From the NCBI GenBank assembly GCA_043747555.1, contig JAYTOY010000024.1, positions 1 to 64,000 of the forward strand: a stretch of DNA of 64,000 bases, written 5' to 3'. Below are positions 43,841-53,717 of this stretch, in pieces. The notes beneath the pieces were generated by a model. It worked only from the letters and a program-made list of their open reading frames with translations. It did no database searches and was not told where the DNA came from. The translations under genes and the position numbers were made by a program. Within the stretch, counting starts at the first letter, position 1; each line of letters opens with the position of its first letter. Origin of the DNA: JAYWDA01 sp043747555. Lineage in GTDB: Bacteria > Bdellovibrionota > Bdellovibrionia > Bdellovibrionales > Bdellovibrionaceae.

Positions 43841-44446
43841 ATGAAGCCAGACTTGAAAAAGCGAAGACATTCGACTTATAATGATAATAGGCCACTGTTA
43901 GGGGGATTATCAATGCAGAGCCTGACCTCCATGAGGTCCTTATTACTTAACTCAAGTTACGAACCCATGAGGGTGGTAAGTTGGCAGAAGGCCCTCATTT
44001 TATGGTTCCAGGGCAAGGTAGAAGTTCTTGAGTATCACTCGGGCTTCGCAAGGTCTGTGTCGGCTTCTTTTCAGCTCCCAAGTGTTTTAAGATTAAAATC
44101 CTATGTTCGACCAAGGCTGAGCGGCGCCGTTAGATTTTGTCGAGAAAATGTTTATATCCGAGATAATTTTACCTGCCAATACTGCGGTACTAAACTGCAT
44201 GGAAAATTACTAACCTTAGATCATGTTGTGCCAGCCTCGAAGCAGGGTCAGAAGTCTTGGTACAATGTCGTGTCAGCCTGCCGCCACTGCAATCAAAGAA
44301 AAGCCGCGCGAACTCCCAGTGAAGCCAATATGCCTTTACTGCGCGAACCAAGAATTCCCACTTGGCTTCCCATGCTAGAATTAGAAATTAAACCCGAGCA
44401 GGTGCCTTCAAACTGGCAACAATATCTGCGATTTAAAGCAGGATGA
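43841..44446 (+). CDS. HNH endonuclease
   Basis: The N-terminal region 'LLLNSSYEPMRVVSWQKALI' is a block conserved in a widespread family of bacterial HNH proteins. The catalytic part has zinc cysteines 'CQYCGTK' and 'CRHCNQRK' with 'LDHVVPASKQGQKSW' between them, giving the H-N-H metal site. Length 201 residues from ATG 43841 ('AGGGAGA' upstream); a second ATG at 43913 with 'GGGGGA' would omit 24 residues. It does not lie beside a restriction system or phage gene, so a housekeeping or repair role seems more likely than restriction. Confidence 0.85.
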   Translation: MKPDLKKRRHSTYNDNRPLLGGLSMQSLTSMRSLLLNSSYEPMRVVSWQKALILWFQGKVEVLEYHSGFARSVSASFQLPSVLRLKSYVRPRLSGAVRFCRENVYIRDNFTCQYCGTKLHGKLLTLDHVVPASKQGQKSWYNVVSACRHCNQRKAARTPSEANMPLLREPRIPTWLPMLELEIKPEQVPSNWQQYLRFKAG

Positions 44447-44898
44447 GTCTTTCTACAGTTGTTAAAAAAATTTCTGTGGAAGAGCTGCTCCCTTTAAGAC
44501 ATCGAATTTTAAAACCCCATTTAAAATTTTCAGAATGCTTGTTGCCAGAAGACAATTTTCCGACGACCTTTCATATTGGCATTTTCCATTATGATAAATT
44601 GGCTAGCGTTGCGACCTTTATGATTCAATCACACCCCCATTTTTCAGCCGGGCTGCCTTACCGTTTAAGAGGAATGGCCACAGACGATAAGTATCGTGGC
44701 CAAGGCTTCGGGCGATTGGCCCTACAAAGTGGAGTTAATATTTTAAAGCAAATGCACGGCGATTTTTTATGGTTTAATGCACGAATGAGCGCGTTTGAAT
44801 TTTATGAAAGATTAGGCTTCCAAACTACTGGACCTGTCTTCGACATCACGGGTATCGGTCCCCATAAAGTCATGTACAAGCCCCTCTTTAGCCGATAA
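44443..44898 (+). CDS. GNAT-family N-acetyltransferase
   Basis: A 151-residue GNAT protein. The acetyl-CoA loop is 'RGMATDDKYRGQGFGRLAL' (motif A, RxxGxG), preceded by a beta strand and followed by 'AFEFYERLGFQTTG' (motif B region). It overlaps the HNH gene by four bases. The acceptor is unknown. Family assignment is secure, specific function is not. Confidence 0.85.
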   Translation: MSLSTVVKKISVEELLPLRHRILKPHLKFSECLLPEDNFPTTFHIGIFHYDKLASVATFMIQSHPHFSAGLPYRLRGMATDDKYRGQGFGRLALQSGVNILKQMHGDFLWFNARMSAFEFYERLGFQTTGPVFDITGIGPHKVMYKPLFSR

Positions 44899-44915
44899 GA
44901 TTTTTTAACTATATT

Positions 44916-46544
44916 ATGTCAAAAGAAAAATACCTGGTTAAAAGTCTAGCCTCCATTATTAGTGAAACGAACGGCATCAGCCTTCAAGATACTTTGGAAT
45001 TGATGCTGGATTCTGATTTAATTCAAAAAGATAAAGAAGCCCACGCCAAAGTAAAAGAGTTCCTAGAGCTTGTAGATCTTTTTAAGGTCAATAAGATCAA
45101 TATCGGGGCCTTGCTAGATCATGATTTTTCAAAGGCCATGTTTGAATTCTTTAAAAATTTTCCGCTGAAGTACAAAGAAGAACATATTCATCTGACAGGT
45201 GCGATCACGGCTGAATTTATTTATCCAAGGTTAAAAAAACTTTTAGAGGGTCCTCATAAAGCAATTTACGAGAAAAAGATCAAAGAAGTTTACGGCGAAA
45301 ACTCAATTCCTATTAAATCCGTCGCTGATGTTGCAAATCTAATCAGTCTTAAAGAATCTGAAGGTTTCAGTCAGTATTTAAAGATTTTGTATCTACCGAA
45401 ATTAATCTTTATCTCTCGGGAAGCCCATGAGGCGGCGACCTATCACATGGCTGCAGAACTTTATCATAAATATAATGTCGGCCGCATTCGATTAAAGTTT
45501 TCCCTGAATCGCTCAACCTCAAGTTCATCTGAGCAAATTCCCGGTGTCGAAGAGGTGAATGCAGAAGACGTTTTGCTGGGACTTTATGATGGCTTTAAAA
45601 AGTTTCAAGATAAGCATCCAGACTTTAATTTCACTCTTTCGCCATCTTTTAGAAAAGAAGCCAATTTTTTTGATTCTGATAAATTTAAAACTCGCAAAGA
45701 CCATTTTATGTATCAGGTCAGTGAACTTGTGACCTTATTGGATAAATATCCGTATCTGGTGCCCCATTTAACAGATGTGGACACTGTGGGGGATGAGCGC
45801 GAGCTTTATCGCAAAGAGCATTTCAATGAATTGCAGTCGGGATTTCGTAAACTGCAATATCGTGGATTTCAAATTAGATCTCACCATGGAGAGACCTTTC
45901 ATACTTTAAAAAAAGGGATTCAAGCGGTCGATAACGCCATGAATATTTGGCATATAGATACCCTTGAGCATGGCGTGAGTTTGGGAATTAATCCAAATTT
46001 TTACTTCCATCGACTTTATCAAGAGATCATTAAGAAAAACTTCAAAGGCCAACCCATTACACCAAAAGATCCCGAGCACCGCGAAATGATCGAGCTGGAT
46101 TGGGGAAGTTATAAACCGGTTCTTGAAAAGCTTCTAAGTGGTGAAAAGTTAAACGATGAAGAAAATACGAATTTCGTAAAAGCTAAATTTCATACTGCAC
46201 GCGAAGTCGAACAGTACCAGCATGATGTTTTGAACCGTTTAATTCAAAAAGATGTGAACTTAGTTTCGCTGCCATCTTCAAATAACAAACTGACAGGACG
46301 TTTTGAAGATTATAAAGATCATCCCTTTAGCTGGTGGGAAAAAAAGGGCGTTAAGCTGGCTGTCGGAACTGATAATTACGTCACCTTGAACACAAACTTT
46401 ATTCAAGAGATGATGATCATTCTTTATACGGATTCGGATAATTTAAAAATTACGAAGCTACTGATGGTTACGACGGGTGAAACAAGAAGACCGTTTATTA
46501 GTCATCTTCTTTGGAAAATGCGAAAAAAATTCCTCTACGAATGA
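44916..46544 (+). CDS. Adenosine-deaminase-family amidohydrolase, unusually long
   Basis: The 542-residue protein has the metal and catalytic residues of adenosine deaminases: His90-x-His92 ('EEHIHLTGAI'), 'HHGETF' with Glu326, His352 ('DTLEHGVSLG'), 'LPSSNNKLTG' and the 'HPF..GVKLAVGTDN' block with Asp486. The family is usually about 340 residues; here an N-terminal helical region of about 85 residues and inserts of some 100 more are added. The natural substrate (adenosine, AMP or another purine) is uncertain. There is no clear Shine-Dalgarno before the ATG. Purine salvage would suit a predator fed on prey nucleic acid. Confidence 0.85.
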   Translation: MSKEKYLVKSLASIISETNGISLQDTLELMLDSDLIQKDKEAHAKVKEFLELVDLFKVNKINIGALLDHDFSKAMFEFFKNFPLKYKEEHIHLTGAITAEFIYPRLKKLLEGPHKAIYEKKIKEVYGENSIPIKSVADVANLISLKESEGFSQYLKILYLPKLIFISREAHEAATYHMAAELYHKYNVGRIRLKFSLNRSTSSSSEQIPGVEEVNAEDVLLGLYDGFKKFQDKHPDFNFTLSPSFRKEANFFDSDKFKTRKDHFMYQVSELVTLLDKYPYLVPHLTDVDTVGDERELYRKEHFNELQSGFRKLQYRGFQIRSHHGETFHTLKKGIQAVDNAMNIWHIDTLEHGVSLGINPNFYFHRLYQEIIKKNFKGQPITPKDPEHREMIELDWGSYKPVLEKLLSGEKLNDEENTNFVKAKFHTAREVEQYQHDVLNRLIQKDVNLVSLPSSNNKLTGRFEDYKDHPFSWWEKKGVKLAVGTDNYVTLNTNFIQEMMIILYTDSDNLKITKLLMVTTGETRRPFISHLLWKMRKKFLYE

Positions 46545-46572
46545 TTGGCCCTGAACAATTGCTGGAGATCCT

Positions 46573-48000
46573 ATGAGCTCAATTTTCAGTGTTTTTAAAA
46601 ATAGAAAAATGTTTTTTATCACAGTCCTTGGTTTTTCGTCGGGGCTGCCGTTAGCTTTAACAGGCGGAACCCTTCAGGCTTGGCTGACCGACGCTAAGAT
46701 TGATATCACAACAGTTGGTATTTTTTCGCTTGTAGGTTTTCCTTATACGATCAAGTTTTTATGGTCACCCTTTTTAGATAATATTAATTTGAAAATTATT
46801 GGTCGCAGACGGGGCTGGGCATTCATCATTTTAACAGCCCTGATTGCCAGCGAATTATTTATGGCCTTTTTAGATCCAAAGGCTTCTTTAGGATTATTAG
46901 CGTTCGGCGCATTCCTCATCGCATTTTTTAGTGCCAGCCAAGATATTGTGGTTGATGCCTTGCGGACTGAAATTTTAGATAAAAATGAATTTGGTGCCGG
47001 GGCCGGCATGTATAATATGGGTTATAGAATTGCGATGCTTATCTCTGGCGCGGTGGCGTTAAGTATGGCGGACCATTTACCATGGCGAGAGATCTATATC
47101 GCAATGGCCATGGTTCAGTGTTTAGGACTGGTCGCTGTTTATTATTCACCAGAACCAGTGATTGCGCCGCGACCGATATTGCGCTTTCGGCAAAGAGTTG
47201 TGGAACCCTTTCTAGATTTTTTTGGTCGACAAGGGGCATGGGAAATTCTAGTTTTCATTATGATTTACAAATTAGGCACGATGATGGGTTCGGCCTTATC
47301 AACGCGGTTTCTGATGGATCTTAATTTTTCAAAAACTGATATTGGTGCTGTTTCAAAGGTTGTAGGTTTAGTGGCCACGATTTTGGGAACTTTAACAGGC
47401 GGCGCCCTGATGACCCGCTTGGGGATGCTAAGATCGCTTTGGATTTTTGGAGTCTTGCAGGCTTTAGGAATGTTAAGCTTTATACTTTTAGCCGTGATCG
47501 GGCAAAATTATTTGGCGATGGCGCTAGTGATTGGGACAGAAAATTTTATGATTGGATTAGGCGTAGCAGCGATCCAAGGTTTCATCATGAGTGTTTGCAG
47601 TCTGCAATTCACTGGAACTCAGTTTGCATTAATGTCTAGTATGGCTGCCATCACAAGGGTCATTTTTACTTCTCAATCAGGACGTATCGTTGAAAACTTT
47701 GGCTGGATTAATTATTTTATTTTCTCATCGGCACTGGCGATTCCTGGCTTGTTGCTACTGACTCAGTATAAAAAATGGAGCACCGGAGATAAAGTTTTAC
47801 TTCGTCCAGTCAGGTCGCTTGATTTATGGTTGGTGGGTTCATTTATGATTGGCCTTATTGTGATGTGCACAGAAGTTTTCTGGCGTCTGAGTGGCAACGA
47901 ACTATGGGGTAAATACGCAAGCTCAACGGGTGCGGCTGTGGCCAGTTTGTCCTTACTTTTAGGAATTGTCGTTTCAAGATATTCTAAGAAGACGATCTAA
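46573..48000 (+). CDS. ampG: AmpG-family muropeptide permease (MFS)
   Basis: A 475-residue transporter with 12 or more hydrophobic helices. It begins with the AmpG-type pattern 'GFSSGLPLALTGGTLQAWL', has 'IKFLWSPFLD' at the end of the second helix, and 'FFSASQDIVVDALRTEIL' at helix four, all hallmarks of AmpG. It would import GlcNAc-anhydroMurNAc peptides from the periplasm for cell-wall recycling. It follows the deaminase gene after 28 bases with 'TGGAGA' upstream. Both could serve salvage of degraded material, which is only context. Confidence 0.88.
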   Translation: MSSIFSVFKNRKMFFITVLGFSSGLPLALTGGTLQAWLTDAKIDITTVGIFSLVGFPYTIKFLWSPFLDNINLKIIGRRRGWAFIILTALIASELFMAFLDPKASLGLLAFGAFLIAFFSASQDIVVDALRTEILDKNEFGAGAGMYNMGYRIAMLISGAVALSMADHLPWREIYIAMAMVQCLGLVAVYYSPEPVIAPRPILRFRQRVVEPFLDFFGRQGAWEILVFIMIYKLGTMMGSALSTRFLMDLNFSKTDIGAVSKVVGLVATILGTLTGGALMTRLGMLRSLWIFGVLQALGMLSFILLAVIGQNYLAMALVIGTENFMIGLGVAAIQGFIMSVCSLQFTGTQFALMSSMAAITRVIFTSQSGRIVENFGWINYFIFSSALAIPGLLLLTQYKKWSTGDKVLLRPVRSLDLWLVGSFMIGLIVMCTEVFWRLSGNELWGKYASSTGAAVASLSLLLGIVVSRYSKKTI

Positions 48001-48003
48001 AGT

Positions 48004-49053
48004 TTATTTTTGCCCACAGCTGAAGCCAGGGTGCAGAAACCTTTCAGGTTTATATGAAATTTCTGAGCTGACAGGATTGAAAGTTTTTAGACACTGATCA
48101 AGTTCTTGTAAGCTCGAGTATTCATACTCGCCACCGCGGGACCTATAAGAAATAAATAAGTAAGTTGAAGTTAACTGCTGCGTTAAACTTGATGCAATAG
48201 ACCGGCTGACACTATCCAAAGAAATGCCGCGTTCGAGGCGCTGATCTTGAAGAATCGAGAAAAATTTAATTTGGCTGCCCATACGACTTTTCTGATCGAT
48301 CTCTTGCAAATAATAATCTAAGTATTTAAATCGAGCGGCACGCGACTCCTGGGCTAATCGGTTTAAAATTTGCGGTAAGACCGGCGCCATAGTTGGGAAA
48401 GATTTTTCAGCGCTTAAGGAAGGCGTTATGCGAAGGATCGTTTTTCGTTGGGCAAGATAGACCAGAAAGGAACGATCAAAAGTAAACCTTGGAATTTCTG
48501 CTTTCGCGGGTAATTTCGCCAAAGACTTTTGGATCTCGTCGGTCAGGGGCCATTCCATCTGTGTTAAAACGACCTGCTCGCGAGAAGGGGAAAAGCCATC
48601 ACATTTTCGTCGCCAATCATCGGTGATGTTTTCCCGCTTTTGAACCTTCTGATAAGTCAGAATCAAATAAGCAGTGCCATCCAGTTCGCGGGTGACTTCA
48701 GCAGCTGGTTTATCTCCACGTTTAAATTGAATAAGATGAATTTTTTTAAAAAAATCAGGATTCCGTTCAAATAATTTTAAGATCGAATAGAACTGACTTC
48801 CCCAATCTTCGACCTCTGGGTAATTACAAACATCAGATATTTGAGCACTGGGGACATCTTTAAGAAACTCATCGTCAAATTGAAAAAGAATTCCCTCTTG
48901 GGCTGCGGCTGTTAAAAGCCGCACATGTTCATTATCATACTTCAAGGCTACTGAAGCAGGCATGCGCAAAAAACCTGTCGAGCAGCTAGATAAAAACGCT
49001 GTCAGACAAAGGGTGAAAAGGCATAAAAAAAATCTTTTTTCGAAATTTGGCAT
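48004..49053 (-). CDS. Lipoprotein of unknown function
   Basis: A 349-residue lipoprotein (signal 'LCLFTLCLTAFLSSCST', lipobox LSSC). The mature part is mixed alpha/beta with many charged residues and no known motif; four further cysteines ('SDVCNYPE', 'RRKCDGF', 'LDQCLKTF', 'GFSCGQK') could form periplasmic disulfides. The Shine-Dalgarno is weak. It ends four bases from the stop of the convergent ampG. Confidence 0.65.
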   Translation of the reverse strand: MPNFEKRFFLCLFTLCLTAFLSSCSTGFLRMPASVALKYDNEHVRLLTAAAQEGILFQFDDEFLKDVPSAQISDVCNYPEVEDWGSQFYSILKLFERNPDFFKKIHLIQFKRGDKPAAEVTRELDGTAYLILTYQKVQKRENITDDWRRKCDGFSPSREQVVLTQMEWPLTDEIQKSLAKLPAKAEIPRFTFDRSFLVYLAQRKTILRITPSLSAEKSFPTMAPVLPQILNRLAQESRAARFKYLDYYLQEIDQKSRMGSQIKFFSILQDQRLERGISLDSVSRSIASSLTQQLTSTYLFISYRSRGGEYEYSSLQELDQCLKTFNPVSSEISYKPERFLHPGFSCGQK

Positions 49054-49128
49054 GTCATTTAAGTCTATCAGTCAGAGTTCTAAAAAACCCTGGACTGGAA
49101 CTGTTTCTGTCAATAGGTCCAGGCTGAA

Positions 49129-49938
49129 TTAAGCAATTTTAATTGGAATTGATACGATGGGAATGGTTTCTATTTTTTGTGCGGGAACACCGCCCCAGGT
49201 TTCGCCCGCCGGTACAAAAGTTTTCGGCATAACAACCGAGTGAGGCATAATTTTTGCGCCGTCACCAATAATAACTCCACCCATGATGGTGGCTTTAAGG
49301 CCGATCGTGCAACCAGACCCAATCTTGACAGGAGCAATGATCAGCAATCCACCTTGCCCGTAATGGGCAACAATGGTGACTGATCCACCCAAGGTCACTT
49401 TATCTCCAAGTTCGACCAACGACGGATCTGAAATAAAAGTTGTATTGATGGTGACGCCGCGACCAATTTTCATTCCCATCATTTGATAAAATAAAATATT
49501 AAAAGGAGACGGTGTCACAAATTCCAGAAAAGTAAAACGAACCAAATAAGTCAGACCATTATGAATAAACCATTTTAGCGATTCAATTGAATAATAAGGC
49601 CCGCGCCATGCTTTTAATTTTCCGCGAATCACAAAATTCACTATCGGTGCTAGAAAGATCAAAGAAAATCCATAAAGAAAAAATCCTAAAGCCAAAGATA
49701 AGCCCAAGCCAAAATTTTGAATTAAAGAAGAACTATTTAAGGTTAATTCTGAAACATAACGAAAAACAGTGATTCCAGGAACAAGACAAGTTCCCAATAC
49801 TAAACAGGCGGCTAAATAAACAGGAAGCATAATAAACAAGTGCATGAAGGTTTTAAAGCGCCTTAAAACTTGTTCGAAAAAACCTTTCAGGCCTTTGTGC
49901 TGACTAACAGTTGTTTCAAGATCAATTTTTTGGCTCAC
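49129..49938 (-). CDS. Membrane-associated hexapeptide-repeat acyltransferase
   Basis: A 269-residue protein with two hydrophobic segments (about 30-60 and 75-110) followed by a left-handed beta-helix acyltransferase domain (about 155-260). Hexapeptide repeats are seen in 'LVELGDKVTLGGSVTI', 'VKIGSGCTIGLKATIMGGV' and 'IIGDGAKIMPHSVV'. The end 'WGGVPAQKI' is typical of the family (GxPA). It resembles the C-terminal part of the Pls/PosA-type and other envelope acyltransferases; the donor and acceptor are unknown. The start is a GTG at 49938. Confidence 0.8.
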   Translation of the reverse strand: MSQKIDLETTVSQHKGLKGFFEQVLRRFKTFMHLFIMLPVYLAACLVLGTCLVPGITVFRYVSELTLNSSSLIQNFGLGLSLALGFFLYGFSLIFLAPIVNFVIRGKLKAWRGPYYSIESLKWFIHNGLTYLVRFTFLEFVTPSPFNILFYQMMGMKIGRGVTINTTFISDPSLVELGDKVTLGGSVTIVAHYGQGGLLIIAPVKIGSGCTIGLKATIMGGVIIGDGAKIMPHSVVMPKTFVPAGETWGGVPAQKIETIPIVSIPIKIA

Positions 49939-50035
49939 ATTAACTTATCGGTCAAAAATGAGATTTTATAAGACGTTTGTCGAGATTCTTACGAGAGCTC
50001 TTATAACTGTCTCAAAATAGGATTTAAACGATTTT

Positions 50036-51391
50036 TTACCAACGCTTTTTAGGACCGCTGCTGGCTGATGTGCCTGTGGGGCGACCAGCATTAGCATAAG
50101 GTTTAGAAGCTCCTGCAGAGGGGCCAGCGCTTGATTTAGGACGTGACCTTTGCGGTCCTCCGTTTGGTCTGCGGCCAGCGGATCTGCCTTTGCCTTCAAT
50201 CATGGCTTTGGCTTTTCCTGAAGACATCACTTTGGCATTCGCAACATCCAATGAGTGATAAGGCTGATTGGAATTGACTGGCACAGGTTGTCCAATCAAT
50301 TTTTCGATGTCCTTTAAAAAAGCGCGTTCTTCAGCATCACAAAACGAAATAGCGATGCCTTGTGCCCCGGCCCGAGCAGTTCGACCAATACGGTGAACAT
50401 AGCTTTCTGAAATATTAGGAAGTTCAAAATTAATGACGTGAGTGATGTCATCGATATCAATTCCACGGGCTGCGATATCTGTTGCAACCAAGACGCGAAC
50501 TCTGCCGGCGCGGAAACTTTCTAAAGCCCGCTGTCTAGCGCCTTGTGATTTATTTCCATGAATCGCTGCTGAAGAAATATTATTTTTTTCTAAAACTTCG
50601 ACGACCTTATTGGCGCCATGTTTTGTACGAGTGAATACGATCACGCGACTTAATTTTTTATCTTCTAATAAACGTCGCAGAAGATCTTTTTTCTTATCTC
50701 TATCAACATACATCACGGATTGTGCGATCAGCTCGACCGTTGAAGAGGGCGGTGTGACTTCAATACGAACAGGATCAATTAACATGGTCGCTGCTAATTT
50801 TTCAATATCTGGCGGCATGGTGGCCGAGAAAAACAAATTATGTCTTTTTTTAGGAAGCAGTCCGATGATTTTTCGGATGGAATGGATAAAGCCCATATCC
50901 AGCATTCGATCTGCTTCATCTAACACGAAAACTTCTAGTTTATTTAAATGAATATATCGTTGTTCGATAAGATCAATCAAGCGGCCAGGTGTTGCCACTA
51001 AAATATCGACACCACCAGAAACACTTTTCACTTGAACACCTTGTCCGACGCCACCAAATACAACCGCGTATTTTAAATGCAGATGTTTTCCATAAATTTT
51101 AAAACTATCATAAATCTGAATGGCAAGTTCTCGGGTGGGAGTTAAGATTAAAACTTTGGCTTGCCGTCCTTCAGGTCGATGTTTTGAAAGCGCCAGTCGA
51201 TTTAAAATTGGTAAAGCAAAAGCCGCGGTTTTTCCAGTTCCAGTTTGTGCACATCCCAAAAGATCTCGACCTTCTAGCAATGGCGGAATGGCTGCGATTT
51301 GAATGGGAGTCGGGTCGGTGTAGCCCGTGTCGATTAATGCTTTTTGAAGGGGCTCAATCAGATTTAGATCTGAAAATTTCGTCGGGGTCAT
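50036..51391 (-). CDS. DEAD-box RNA helicase, RhlE-like
   Basis: A 451-residue ATP-dependent RNA helicase with Q motif ('GYTDPTPIQIAAIPPLLEG'), motif I 'AQTGTGKT', 'PTRELA', motif II 'DEAD', motif III 'SAT', and C-terminal motifs 'ATDIAARGIDID' and 'HRIGRTARAG'. A basic, Gly/Ser/Pro-rich tail (about 380-451) probably binds RNA. The overall layout is RhlE/CsdA-type; RhlE is the best guess by length. It would act in ribosome assembly or RNA turnover, often at low temperature. Confidence 0.92.
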   Translation of the reverse strand: MTPTKFSDLNLIEPLQKALIDTGYTDPTPIQIAAIPPLLEGRDLLGCAQTGTGKTAAFALPILNRLALSKHRPEGRQAKVLILTPTRELAIQIYDSFKIYGKHLHLKYAVVFGGVGQGVQVKSVSGGVDILVATPGRLIDLIEQRYIHLNKLEVFVLDEADRMLDMGFIHSIRKIIGLLPKKRHNLFFSATMPPDIEKLAATMLIDPVRIEVTPPSSTVELIAQSVMYVDRDKKKDLLRRLLEDKKLSRVIVFTRTKHGANKVVEVLEKNNISSAAIHGNKSQGARQRALESFRAGRVRVLVATDIAARGIDIDDITHVINFELPNISESYVHRIGRTARAGAQGIAISFCDAEERAFLKDIEKLIGQPVPVNSNQPYHSLDVANAKVMSSGKAKAMIEGKGRSAGRRPNGGPQRSRPKSSAGPSAGASKPYANAGRPTGTSASSGPKKRW

Positions 51392-51553
51392 TGCAAGTTA
51401 CCAATCATTAAAGGGTCATTGAAGAGTCACTGAAGTGTGTCGCCAAGCTATACCTTTGGTCTACGATATTTGCAACGGGGGTTTATAAATCCAAAGATCT
51501 AGTCTCTAGATGAAATCAGAAAATGTCGAATGGGTCTGCACAAGGGCGGCGCT

Positions 51554-52243
51554 ATGATCAGATTATTAATGACATTCTTTATTTTGCTGATCGCAAGTCT
51601 TTGTCAGGCGCAACCTAAGCCTAGAAACCTTCCTAATCTTCCTACGGGTGGTGGTCTAGGCATTAAGGGAAGCGGCGGTGTTGGCTTTACAAATTTTACA
51701 ATTCTTGATCCCTCAGCTAATTTTTCGCTAGACCGTGGCACCTATACAACAGTTGGTCTTGAACGGGGCTTCGATGCCTTTAATCTTTATTTTACATTAT
51801 CATTGGGTCATATGACAGGCTCGGGGCGTTCTAATTACTCTTACCGGAATCTATCGACCAGTACGTCTTACTCTGTGAATGACATCGGTTTTGATGCCAA
51901 TATGTTTGATCTTAGCGTTGGCTTTAAATTAAAGCTTATTGATAATTACTGGTTTGGACCTTTTATCGAAGGTGGCGGCATGGGCAGCTACCATGAAATC
52001 ACTTACACTTCGAAAATAAGTCAGATCGATGCGCAAGGAAACGACGCCAAGAAAAAAGACGTTGTTATGGGCTCTGGATATTACGGCACCGCCGGAGTGG
52101 ATGTCCAATTTTCCAGTAAATTTGGACTTCAGGTAGCCGGTCGATTTGCAGAAGAGCGCACCAAAGATCTTGAAACTCTTAATAAAAGTCCGATCTCATT
52201 TCGTAGCGAGACCTTTTATCTTTCAGCCCTGATAGGCTTCTAA
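51554..52243 (+). CDS. Small outer-membrane beta-barrel protein
   Basis: A 229-residue protein from ATG 51554 ('AAGGGCGG' upstream) with a signal peptide ('LLMTFFILLIASLCQAQ'). The mature sequence has repeated amphipathic strands with many aromatic residues, a Gly-rich opening ('GGGLGIKGSGGVGFTNFTIL'), and ends in 'SALIGF', an aromatic C-terminus fit for BAM recognition. Eight to ten strands are plausible. Function unknown. Confidence 0.72.
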   Translation: MIRLLMTFFILLIASLCQAQPKPRNLPNLPTGGGLGIKGSGGVGFTNFTILDPSANFSLDRGTYTTVGLERGFDAFNLYFTLSLGHMTGSGRSNYSYRNLSTSTSYSVNDIGFDANMFDLSVGFKLKLIDNYWFGPFIEGGGMGSYHEITYTSKISQIDAQGNDAKKKDVVMGSGYYGTAGVDVQFSSKFGLQVAGRFAEERTKDLETLNKSPISFRSETFYLSALIGF

Positions 52244-52439
52244 TAAAATTTTCCTCCCATTTTTTTAGGCAAAAGACATTTTCGTCATAGTGTTGCTTTT
52301 TAGTTTCTGAATGGCACCAGGGCATTGTAAAAAGGTTCTGTCATTTGTCAGATGGCAGGAGGATGCGAAGTATCCCTTTTCATATTCCTGATTCTGATTT
52401 AAACCCCTGTGACTCAGAAACTTAAGAAATGGTAGATGC

Positions 52440-53717
52440 ATGTTGAAATCAAGTTTGTTGTTCAGTTTTTTTCCCCTGGTTGTTTCATTTAATTTTTCAG
52501 CGCAAGCGCAAGTTCCAGCAGAAGCGACAAATCGGTCGTTTCCCTTTTCGAATTATGGGACAGCAACGGTGGCAGGGTCTTTATTTGCAACAAAGACAGG
52601 CGCCGGTTTAGTGCGAATTTCAACAACCAATCCCAGTCGTCAAAATGTCATGTCTTTAGAAAACAAAGCAGAAATAAAATCAGTTTATTGGCCTGGACGC
52701 GCCAACCAGCCACTGGTTTATTTAATTCCTGGAATTGGTGGCCTTAGTTACAGAGGAAATATCGGCGATCTTGCAAAGCTTTTCCAATCATGGGGCTATC
52801 ACGTTATAACTTTTAACAATCCACTGAATTGGCAATTTGCATTAACTTTAAGTCCTGATGGCGCTCCAGGGTATTTCCCAGAAGACGCCCAAATGCTTTA
52901 TAAAAATATGATAGACGTGACCAAACAACTTAAAAAGAAAAACAATTTAGTTTTTTCAAAGACAATTTTGGTGGCTTATTCTTTGGGTTGTCAGCATGCC
53001 TACGAATTAATGAAGCTTGATGATCAGAATAAAGATTTTGATTTTAGCCAAGTTATTATGATGAGCCCGCCCTTGGATATTAAGTATGCGCTTCGTAAAT
53101 ATGATGCCGTAAATAAAGTGGGCTCAGAAAAAAATTCAAATTCTAGTCTCAATTATTATGAAGGACTTCGCGGCCGCCTTATTGGACTTATTGAAGACTT
53201 AATTGACCTTTCACCCGCGAAGGCAGTAGCTTACGTGGCTCAAAATTACCCGTTATCCACCCGTGAAAGTGAAGTTGTGATTGGCGGAACTTTTAAAGAG
53301 AGCCTTCAAGAAGTCCTTTATGTAACAAGTCTGGTGCATCCCAGCCGAAGCCGACTTTTTAAATCTCCCGTAGGACCTTCAAAACGAATGGATCGTTACG
53401 CTGAGATTGCTAAAATCACTTTTGAAGATTACTTTCAAAATTTTATCTTACAAAAAATGTTTGTACGTGCGCAGTTTGTCGACAGCCAAGATATGCTTGC
53501 CAGCTTCAGTTTAAAAAGAAAAATCGAAAAGCTTGAAGCTGATCCACGGGTAAAATTCGTCCTAGCTAAAGACGACCCAATCTCTAGAACCGAAGACATC
53601 ACTTTGTTTTCAGAAACTTTTGGCGACCGAGCCTTGGTTTTAAATCATGGCGGGCACGCAGGATTTTATTGGTTCCCAGGCTTTGCCGCCGATCTAAAAT
53701 CCTTCTTAAAGCCTTAA
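52440..53717 (+). CDS. Exported alpha/beta hydrolase
   Basis: A 425-residue exported protein (signal 'FFPLVVSFNFSAQAQ'). The alpha/beta-hydrolase fold is visible in 'LVYLIPGIGGLSYRG' (oxyanion strand and loop), the nucleophile elbow 'VAYSLGCQHAYEL' with Ser in A-Y-S-L-G, and a catalytic histidine probably in 'NHGGHAGFYWF'. Ester or lipid hydrolysis in the periplasm or outside is likely; specificity unknown. The stop abuts the ATG of the DUF1456 gene, so the two are co-translated. Confidence 0.8.
   Translation: MLKSSLLFSFFPLVVSFNFSAQAQVPAEATNRSFPFSNYGTATVAGSLFATKTGAGLVRISTTNPSRQNVMSLENKAEIKSVYWPGRANQPLVYLIPGIGGLSYRGNIGDLAKLFQSWGYHVITFNNPLNWQFALTLSPDGAPGYFPEDAQMLYKNMIDVTKQLKKKNNLVFSKTILVAYSLGCQHAYELMKLDDQNKDFDFSQVIMMSPPLDIKYALRKYDAVNKVGSEKNSNSSLNYYEGLRGRLIGLIEDLIDLSPAKAVAYVAQNYPLSTRESEVVIGGTFKESLQEVLYVTSLVHPSRSRLFKSPVGPSKRMDRYAEIAKITFEDYFQNFILQKMFVRAQFVDSQDMLASFSLKRKIEKLEADPRVKFVLAKDDPISRTEDITLFSETFGDRALVLNHGGHAGFYWFPGFAADLKSFLKP

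Noticed and set aside
43841..44446. Restriction or homing system built on the HNH nuclease
   Set aside because: No methyltransferase, intron or phage genes nearby; the protein belongs to a stand-alone conserved HNH family.
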